This document shows positions 15,932 through 21,688 of a stretch of DNA of 21,688 nucleotides, one piece after another. Below the pieces are notes generated by a model. That model was not told where the DNA came from. It made no database searches and was given only the letters and a program-made list of their open reading frames with translations. Position numbers and translations under genes: made by a program. The first letter of the stretch is position 1. The number at the start of each line of letters is the position of its first letter. This DNA is from a virus: positions 1 through 21,688 of IMG/VR virus record IMGVR_UViG_3300042731_000297; one strand, written 5' to 3'.

Positions 15932-18417
15932 TATGCAACAGGATTAGGATTATAGTATGCCTCTAGACCAGATGATCTACCAGGTGAGATAGCAGTGTTC
16001 TGTGTAGTAGGCGGCGCGGATGTTTCACGCGACTGCTCTTGCCCCGCTGGAGTATTTAGAGCAATGATCTGACCCTGTGAGTTTCTGATAGGTTTATCAG
16101 GTTTCATAGCAGTCATGGTCTCTACTGGTTGTGAAGCAGGAGGATTGATTGCCTGGGGACCATTAGCAGGAAGCAGTTTCTTCTTCTTTAATCTTCTCTG
16201 GATCTCATTCTGCACAACAGTAGGTGTGCCAGTGAAGATGGTAGTGTTAGTCTCCTGATCAATCAGTCTGTCGATAGGTGGTCCAAGACCGAAGAACCTT
16301 CTACCTCTTTGATAGGTCAGACCTAACTCATCAATGCTGAATGTACTACGGTCACCTGATGTAGACTTGCTGATGAACTCGGCAAGGTTCGCTGCACCAG
16401 TTTCAGTGATCGTTGCTGGATCCTTCTGCTGCACCTTGGCTTTCATAGCCCTAACATGATTGAGCGTATCATCCCAAGATAGGTGTGCCTTATTGTCTCC
16501 AACACCAGCATAGTAACTACGACCACCAGCATCAGCAGGTAGTGCTGCCCACTCCATGGAAAGATTACGTGCGAACTTTTCATCACTAATCTTACCAGAC
16601 AAGTATTCGTTCAGTCCACGACGCACCAATAACATGTGATAGATTTGATCCTGCCCCTCTTTATTGAAGACAAACGAATCAGGATCCTGTCCATTGTTTC
16701 TCAAAACTTCTCTAGCAGTTCTCATTTGAATCTGATACCTACCCATAGCAAACTGTCCACCAAACTCATTGTTTAGTTGGTTGACTGTCTTCTCCATAAT
16801 GCTGGTGTCTTCTCTACCACCAACCAGTTTAGTGTAACTATTGCCAGACTCTTTAGCGCCAAGGAACTGTGCGAAGTCAGCACTACCTTGCTCATCATAG
16901 TTACCTTCTACTCCATCGCCCGCTGGTGATGCGATGGGAGCACCGCCGCCACCAGTATCCTGTGGCGCTCTTCTACCTTGGTTGATAACATTCTGCAGAT
17001 CTTTTAACAGACTGCTTCCTGTCTTCTCTGCAGGTACAGGAGGTGGTGTAGAAGGTGGTGCTGATGCCAGTGTAGCAGGCAACCCATAGATATCTGCTAC
17101 AGGTCTTGCTTGTGCTGTGATTGCTGCCTGCAATCTAGGATCTCTACCACCAATCTCTTGTTGATACTGTTGCGTAGCAGACAGAACATGACCACCACTC
17201 ACCATCATAGGCAATGACATTGCCGTAACCAATGCTTTATTCATTTCAGGACTCGATTGTAACCCAGCTGTCCTGGGTTTGTCCGAATATTTAGGGATTT
17301 TAAGTGGTGTAATACCCATATTTCCACGTTCATACTTCGGTGGAGTTATGTCTGGTTGTTTCAGCGACCCCATTTCATACTGTGGTGTGGGTCTAGTTAC
17401 ACCATCAACAGCACTTGGTTCTCCTTGTGTGTAATTATTATCAAGGGGCACAACCATCTCATCACCATGTAGTGTGACTTCATATCCACTATCAGGACCA
17501 GATACTATACCACCTTGCTCTAGCTGTGGATTGTTATCCTGCTGCATGTTATACATCTGCTGCATCTGGAACTCTATGTTCTGCTGATCGGTAGCACCTA
17601 TTGTCTTGCTTTCATCTTTAGCAGTAGAAGTATCATCAGGTATCTCATTGAAGTCAGTGTCAACCTGTTTCTTTAGACTTGCTTCTTGTCTGATGTTCTT
17701 CTGCTTCTCCTCACTAGATTTAAGTGTTGCAGTCTGCTGATTGACAGCAGCAATTAACTTATCAAGTTTACCCTCAATGCTATCTGTTCTCTCACTAATC
17801 TGGGAGACAACATCAGTTCTCATTCCAGAAATACTGGTAGCAAGTGCAGTATTTTCTTGCGCTTGTCTGTTGATAGAACTAGCAGTCTTTTGTAGAGACT
17901 TGGCAATGTCTGACACAGCAGACAAGATATCTTCTCTAGATATTCTCTGCTTTGGACCAGATGCTGCTTGCGCTACCTTCTCTGTAGAACTGGGTTGCTG
18001 CCTAGGATATGCTGAACGAGGACGGAGTGCTGGATCATCAATCATGATGTCATTGAGACCCAGAGCATCACGGAATCTCTGTGTGCTACTCCTCTTCTTA
18101 CCCTTAAAATCTAGAAAAGTAAAAAAGTTTTTCCTTGGATTCTTTAGTAGTTTAGTTCTGTCTTTTAAATTTTTGAACGCTTCTTTCTTGTCCTCAACCC
18201 AGTCACCACCAAAGGTATGGAACAACGCTGCCTTAAAGAAGTGTCCCTTTTCAATGCCTGCTTCTTCTAAAGATGTTTGATTTCTTTCTGCTAATTCTTC
18301 TGCATTTTCACGCTCGCGTTCCGCCATTCTTCTGGCAGCCATGACCATACTGATGGCATCACCAATGTGATTCTTTCCACCATCTGTACTCTGATACGCT
18401 TCGGTAAATGCTGCCAT
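15931..18417 (-). CDS. Tape-measure-like structural protein with lambda-endolysin-like (GH104) domain
   Basis: An 828-aa protein. A long coiled coil (about 160-255) ends in a RQEASLKKQ..TDFNEIP motif that is also found in the 896-aa neighbour. A GG..SGPDSGYEVTLHGDEMVVP segment (302-324) is the glycine/GE-rich motif often found near tape-measure C-termini. Pro-rich linkers lead to a lysozyme-like domain (about 512-660). Its FAQFLGAKESGN has E523 as candidate catalytic acid, then AMGRYQIQ (557-564) and SMEWAALPADAGGRSYYAG (620-638), which matches the lambda R IWASLPGAGYG segment. The domain would cut the peptidoglycan glycan strand during entry. Its ATG has a strong Shine-Dalgarno site (AGGGGGAT). 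Confidence 0.72.
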   Translation of the reverse strand: MAAFTEAYQSTDGGKNHIGDAISMVMAARRMAERERENAEELAERNQTSLEEAGIEKGHFFKAALFHTFGGDWVEDKKEAFKNLKDRTKLLKNPRKNFFTFLDFKGKKRSSTQRFRDALGLNDIMIDDPALRPRSAYPRQQPSSTEKVAQAASGPKQRISREDILSAVSDIAKSLQKTASSINRQAQENTALATSISGMRTDVVSQISERTDSIEGKLDKLIAAVNQQTATLKSSEEKQKNIRQEASLKKQVDTDFNEIPDDTSTAKDESKTIGATDQQNIEFQMQQMYNMQQDNNPQLEQGGIVSGPDSGYEVTLHGDEMVVPLDNNYTQGEPSAVDGVTRPTPQYEMGSLKQPDITPPKYERGNMGITPLKIPKYSDKPRTAGLQSSPEMNKALVTAMSLPMMVSGGHVLSATQQYQQEIGGRDPRLQAAITAQARPVADIYGLPATLASAPPSTPPPVPAEKTGSSLLKDLQNVINQGRRAPQDTGGGGAPIASPAGDGVEGNYDEQGSADFAQFLGAKESGNSYTKLVGGREDTSIMEKTVNQLNNEFGGQFAMGRYQIQMRTAREVLRNNGQDPDSFVFNKEGQDQIYHMLLVRRGLNEYLSGKISDEKFARNLSMEWAALPADAGGRSYYAGVGDNKAHLSWDDTLNHVRAMKAKVQQKDPATITETGAANLAEFISKSTSGDRSTFSIDELGLTYQRGRRFFGLGPPIDRLIDQETNTTIFTGTPTVVQNEIQRRLKKKKLLPANGPQAINPPASQPVETMTAMKPDKPIRNSQGQIIALNTPAGQEQSRETSAPPTTQNTAISPGRSSGLEAYYNPNPVA

Positions 18418-18436
18418 TAGTTACGATCCCCCTTGA

Positions 18437-18444
18437 TATTTAGT
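18437..18444 (-). promoter_or_regulatory. Late-promoter-like octamer ACTAAATA before the 828-aa gene
   Basis: The octamer includes the TAA stop of the tape-measure gene and ends 19 nt before the ATG at 18417, a nearly identical spacing to the two other copies. Confidence 0.45.
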
Positions 18445-21130
18445 ACAGCGATTGCAAAATCAAGGATCTAGATGCGCCATGCATCCTACCACCAGTAGCA
18501 ATACCTTGCATTGACTTCTCGCCACCACCAGTATTCACAATTGGTTGAGTCATGTTAATAATGAATGTAGTTTGCTGATGTTCTTCTTCCTCATCATACA
18601 TGAGAATATCAGGACTAAACTTTGCATATGCAGAGACAACTTCATCCTGGGTCTGTGCATCAGCAACAGCAAGCAAGTGATCTCTTGCTACACCTGTAGA
18701 TTGTGCATGTGGAATGACAATCTCTTCACCTTCCTCACCCATCAGTGCGACGTGTGGTTTGTCATATGTTAGACCACCATTCTTGTATGCAATGTGAACA
18801 TGATGATGGTGCGAGTCTGGATACTCACGATATGATCCAGTGCCTCTGTAAGCAGGTGATCCATGTACCAGTTCTACTGGAGACACACCCTTTGCCTTGT
18901 TCCACTTGAGAATCTCACGAATCACAGGTGCCTGCTCATCAGCACCAGATGATCCTGGGAAGTCAGCAGTCTGTGGAGTAGAAGGAGAGAATCCACCAAT
19001 GTCTAATGCTCTGCCACTATAGTGCATGGACATGGCACGATGTCCACTATTCTGTGACCAAGGTGGATGATCTGGATGCCTATGGATCTGTCCAGTAACA
19101 GGTAACTTATCTCTCAATCCTTTTAGATGTGTTCCCAGTTCTCCAGCAGTCTTTCTACCACCAGTAGGATCCCCCTCCGAAAGACCCTCTCTAGAATCTA
19201 GGTTTCCTAGGTTGGTGAAGTCAGAGTTTACATCCTCACCTGACCTCATAGGGAACCCAAAGAACCTAGCAATCATGCCCAGCATACCTTCCTTGTTTGC
19301 CTGTGGTTCTCCATCCTCTCCCTCGGGACCACCAGCAGGACCATAGTATGGTTTCTCCGCCGCTGCTCTCTTCTCATACTGATCCATGCGCGATCCAGTG
19401 CCAACAAAGGACCCACCAGCACCACTGACAGCATTGACATGAGTGATGCCAAACTGTCTGGATAGTTTACCCGCTTCTCTATTGTATAGTGGTGCGATGT
19501 AAGATGCAGATGGTCCTGCCTGGCGCATGTATGCTGTTGTAGATCCTAGAATGCCAGAGATAATAGGAGAGTAGAGTGCTGTTGCTGGGTCAGCATTCTT
19601 GTGTGTAATTAGTTCTGTTCCATGCAAGATTGCAGTGCCAGGTTTTGTAGCACCACCAGTCTCGTACTGATCAGGTCCAATACCTAGAGCATCCATGAAG
19701 AATGCAGTGAAGTTTTCATCACTAGGCATGGGGAAGTTTGGTTCAATGTGCCTCTCATATGCTGGGATGTCAATCTCCCTGAACAAATCAAGCATAGCAA
19801 AACCAACACCAGCAGCAGGTATTGCACCACCAAATGATAAGAACATACCTTTCCAATCACCCATCATACCACGAGCAATGCCCTCAACAGCACCATAGAT
19901 AGTGCCAAAACCTGGCACCAATTTACTTGCGAGTCTAGCAGTCAATTTTTCTGCTGTTTCTGACCCAAGTTTCTTTGCCAATGCATTACGAACAGGAGCA
20001 CTCATCAAAGCACGCTGAAGAACATTAGGAGTTTTACCCTCAACAGCTTTATCCATAGCCACAGCGGCTGCTTTTTTTCCCGTCATTCTAGCAATCGCTT
20101 CCTTCGACAGCTCACCAGCGCCTCGCCCCATTACTTTACCGACACGATTACCACTACTATACGTCGCACCTTTGGCAATTGCTCTTTTAGTTTGCTCCTT
20201 GGTGACAGTAGATACTGCTCTCTTTCCCGCCGTTTTCTTAATAAATCTTGGAACATTCTTGAGAGCGTCACTCTCTTTAATAACAGCGGGCAAATTTTTA
20301 GTTTGTGTGCCTTTAACAAACCACGATGCCGCTCTCTTGGTTCCAATCTGGTCAATCAGACTTACACCCTTAATAAACAGAGGTAACGCTACTCTAGTTC
20401 CTTTAACAACAGCAGAAGCAATTTTAGGACTAAATTTGGATCCAACTTTACCAGTTACTGATCTAGTAAGACCAACTGCACCACTACTGATAGCAAAGTT
20501 TGCTACCTGTTTATAAAGTCTCTTACCAAGAGAATTGATTAATGCTTTCTTTCCAAATCTACCAAGACTTTTAATACCAAGACCTCTTTCAGGTGCAAGG
20601 AATGTCATCACCCTCGAAAGTCTTTGTATTGACCTTCGTATTGCTTTGAGAGCAGGACTAGTTACCCTCGCACCTCCAGTAGTCTCGGGAAGTTCGACAA
20701 AATTATTATCAGCCTGTCTCTCTAATGCTGCCTCTTGTCTTCTATCTTCAGCAAGTTCTGCCTGCTTTGCGAGGAGTTCATTCTGTGCCTCATAGGCATC
20801 AGTCAATGCATCAATCTTTGAGGCAAGTAGACTGTCTTGTGCTTCAATAGCATTCAACAACCCACCAGTCAGTTTGAGGTTAGATTGGATCAGCGCATTT
20901 TGCTGCGCTAATCTGTTGTCGATCGTAGTAAGTTGTCCTTGTACTTTCTGCAAGGACCCAGTAAGAACGCGAAGAATTTTGGTGTTAGTTACACCAGTGC
21001 TACCCTTCTTCTCGGGGACGGGGATGTTTCCACCCTTCTTATTGATGAACTCTGCCAAGGATCTCTTGACACTATCAGGCATGTCATCAATGACTGACGG
21101 ATCTATTTGATTGTCAGTTTCCTCGTTCAC
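18440..21130 (-). CDS. Tail tape-measure protein with M15-type peptidase motif
   Basis: An 896-aa protein starting with GTG at 21130, in a GTGA overlap with the gp51-like frame. A coiled coil spans about 55-140 and ends RRQEAALERQADNNFVELPE. Basic amphipathic helices follow (160-390), then a hydrophobic stretch (about 405-450: PGFGTIYGAVEGIA, FGGAIPAAGVGFAML). GG...P...LHG.E motifs occur at about 491-508 and 785-807 (KPHVALMGEEGEEIVIP), as in tape-measure C-termini. Between them a zinc-peptidase pattern H703-x6-D710 (MHYSGRALDIGG) and HHHHVH (774-779) matches D-Ala-D-Ala-type M15 enzymes. It would set tail length and later cut peptide cross-links during DNA entry. Position after the chaperone pair supports the tape-measure call. 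Confidence 0.78.
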   Translation of the reverse strand: MNEETDNQIDPSVIDDMPDSVKRSLAEFINKKGGNIPVPEKKGSTGVTNTKILRVLTGSLQKVQGQLTTIDNRLAQQNALIQSNLKLTGGLLNAIEAQDSLLASKIDALTDAYEAQNELLAKQAELAEDRRQEAALERQADNNFVELPETTGGARVTSPALKAIRRSIQRLSRVMTFLAPERGLGIKSLGRFGKKALINSLGKRLYKQVANFAISSGAVGLTRSVTGKVGSKFSPKIASAVVKGTRVALPLFIKGVSLIDQIGTKRAASWFVKGTQTKNLPAVIKESDALKNVPRFIKKTAGKRAVSTVTKEQTKRAIAKGATYSSGNRVGKVMGRGAGELSKEAIARMTGKKAAAVAMDKAVEGKTPNVLQRALMSAPVRNALAKKLGSETAEKLTARLASKLVPGFGTIYGAVEGIARGMMGDWKGMFLSFGGAIPAAGVGFAMLDLFREIDIPAYERHIEPNFPMPSDENFTAFFMDALGIGPDQYETGGATKPGTAILHGTELITHKNADPATALYSPIISGILGSTTAYMRQAGPSASYIAPLYNREAGKLSRQFGITHVNAVSGAGGSFVGTGSRMDQYEKRAAAEKPYYGPAGGPEGEDGEPQANKEGMLGMIARFFGFPMRSGEDVNSDFTNLGNLDSREGLSEGDPTGGRKTAGELGTHLKGLRDKLPVTGQIHRHPDHPPWSQNSGHRAMSMHYSGRALDIGGFSPSTPQTADFPGSSGADEQAPVIREILKWNKAKGVSPVELVHGSPAYRGTGSYREYPDSHHHHVHIAYKNGGLTYDKPHVALMGEEGEEIVIPHAQSTGVARDHLLAVADAQTQDEVVSAYAKFSPDILMYDEEEEHQQTTFIINMTQPIVNTGGGEKSMQGIATGGRMHGASRSLILQSLY

Positions 21131-21318
21131 ATTGATGTCCTCGCTGCCTCTTGTTTCTTCTTCTCTTCTTGAATGTGTTGAATCAAGAGGGAGGTGTATA
21201 CTTCACGCTCCCAAGGCATCATGTTTTCTATCTCTGTCAAGCTATATTTATGGTACTGCATCATAGCAAAGTTAGTCTTGTAATAGCCCTCCAAACTATT
21301 TTGGAAGACTGCTATGCG
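21127..21318 (-). CDS. gp51-like frame, probably made only as a -1 frameshift extension of gp26
   Basis: A 63-codon frame runs from CGC at 21318 to TGA at 21127. It reads RIAVFQNSLEGYYKTNF, then AMMQYHKYSLTEIENMMPWE, then REVYTSLLIQHIQ and a Lys/Gln-rich end. No ATG, GTG or TTG with a fitting ribosome site precedes the conserved-looking start. The first ATG (21264) would remove 18 residues, and the only GGAGG is 23 nt upstream of it. The frame is exactly the -1 frame of gp26 at the slippery heptamer. The product would be the long form of a tail-assembly chaperone that binds the tape measure. The gp51 name follows cyanophage gene order and is tentative. Confidence 0.72.
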   Translation of the reverse strand, partial: RIAVFQNSLEGYYKTNFAMMQYHKYSLTEIENMMPWEREVYTSLLIQHIQEEKKKQEAARTSM

Positions 21319-21324
21319 AAAAAA
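21285..21324 (-). promoter_or_regulatory. Programmed -1 frameshift signal (U UUU UUC plus hairpin)
   Basis: The slippery heptamer is T TTT TTC (21324-21318) in the gp26 frame, one sense codon (GCA) before its TAG stop. A 7-nt spacer follows. Then comes an 11-bp stem with two G-U pairs: AGTCTTCCAAA (21310-21300) pairs with TTTGGAGGGCT (21295-21285) around an ATAG loop. The spacing and order match known -1 signals. Confidence 0.8.
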
Positions 21325-21688
21325 GATTGCAGTCCCTCAATGGTGTAAGAACACTCGTTACCAGTGTTAGGATTGATCACAGTGAATGTATGAGTCAAGC
21401 GTGGCATAGTCTCATAGAACTTTTGGATTGCCTCAAACTGTTTAGTTGTCAGACTCTCCACAAACTCACGGAACTCTTTCTTACTTGTAGTAGAAGAGTC
21501 ATACACATCCTCACCTTGGAAGATCTGATCAATGTGATCAGCAATGAATGTAAATACCTCATCAGTAGTTACATTCTTATCCAAGAACTGCGACTCGATA
21601 AATCTATCCATACTAGGATACCTCATCACAATACCAGACTCCTCGTCCAGCATGATCTTATTGGTATGACCCTCTGGTTTATCTACAA
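21312..21688 (-). CDS. gp26-like baseplate/tail-assembly protein (partial, 5' end outside window)
   Basis: The frame is open to the right edge of the window, so only the C-terminal 124 residues are seen; the internal ATG at 21653 is not the start. The sequence (PEGHTNKIMLDEESGIVMRYPSM, read in two parts, then F..SQFLDK..TTDEVFTFIADHIDQIFQGEDVYD, F.ESLTTKQF..I..FYETMPRL.H) fits the T4-like gp26 baseplate family in cyanophages. It ends GLQSFFA-TAG at the frameshift site. By analogy with lambda gpG it would be the short chaperone form, and the -1 product the long gpGT-like form. The family call is from memory of the conserved pattern. Confidence 0.75.
   Translation of the reverse strand, partial: VDKPEGHTNKIMLDEESGIVMRYPSMDRFIESQFLDKNVTTDEVFTFIADHIDQIFQGEDVYDSSTTSKKEFREFVESLTTKQFEAIQKFYETMPRLTHTFTVINPNTGNECSYTIEGLQSFFA

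Noticed and set aside
17741-18280. 179-aa plus-strand frame
   Set aside because: It lies entirely opposite the 828-aa gene, has no ribosome site or family features, and is a codon-bias shadow.
21245-21252. CATAAATA, 7 of 8 to the late promoter, inside the gp51-like frame
   Set aside because: It encodes part of a conserved-looking YHKYS segment and lies about 115 nt from the next start, so coding constraint explains it as well as promoter function.

Overview
This window is part of the late (virion) gene cluster of a T4-like marine cyanophage (a myovirus). Three things support this: gp26-, gp27- and gp5-type tail-hub genes; a cpeT-like phycobiliprotein lyase gene and a 2-oxoglutarate/Fe(II) oxygenase gene typical of cyanophages; and five tRNA genes, together with a T4-type late promoter (TATAAATA). 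Every gene I can support lies on the minus strand, so transcription runs from high to low coordinates. The many plus-strand open frames are shadows.

Region 1 (21688 down to 10360), tail-hub operon. It begins with the 3' part of a gp26-like gene. This ends in a U UUU UUC heptamer, a 7-nt spacer and an 11-bp hairpin, and it continues in the -1 frame into a short gp51-like reading frame that has no usable start of its own. This is the arrangement of the lambda G/GT tail-assembly chaperones, and as in lambda it lies directly upstream of a tape-measure gene. Next come two related tape-measure-like proteins of 896 and 828 aa, one with an M15-type peptidase motif and the other with a lambda-endolysin-like (GH104) domain. 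They are followed by a gp27-like hub protein, a 1019-aa gp5-like OB-fold protein that lacks the T4 lysozyme domain, and a separate 374-aa beta-helical needle protein (gp5C-like). Genes are tightly packed, with GTGA or TAATG junctions.

Region 2 (10359 to 7304), small genes, host-interaction genes and tRNAs. A perfect sigma70 promoter (TTGACA-17-TATAAT) starts the block. The genes are three small conserved-looking proteins, a glutaredoxin, tRNA-Leu(TAA), an unknown 88-aa protein, CpeT, tRNA-Thr(TGT), tRNA-Leu(TAG), a 2OG-Fe(II) oxygenase, tRNA-Ala(TGC) and tRNA-Asn(GTT). A second sigma70-type promoter precedes tRNA-Leu(TAA). Two CDSs run into the next tRNA and use its U8-A9-G10 as their stop codon. 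A symmetric terminator hairpin (7304-7329) closes the block.

Region 3 (7299 to 1), a giant structural gene. A TATAAATA late promoter precedes a single open frame of at least 2418 codons. It starts at 7255 and leaves the window on the left without a stop. It is modular, with a 43-residue tandem repeat, then four copies of a roughly 120-residue CKRD module, then long beta-rich segments. The adsorption/baseplate role is inferred.

Taken together, the window encodes the tail tube ruler, the hub and the puncturing device. An early-type (host sigma70) island of metabolic genes and tRNAs is inserted between two late blocks. No gene-free stretch exceeds 300 bases.
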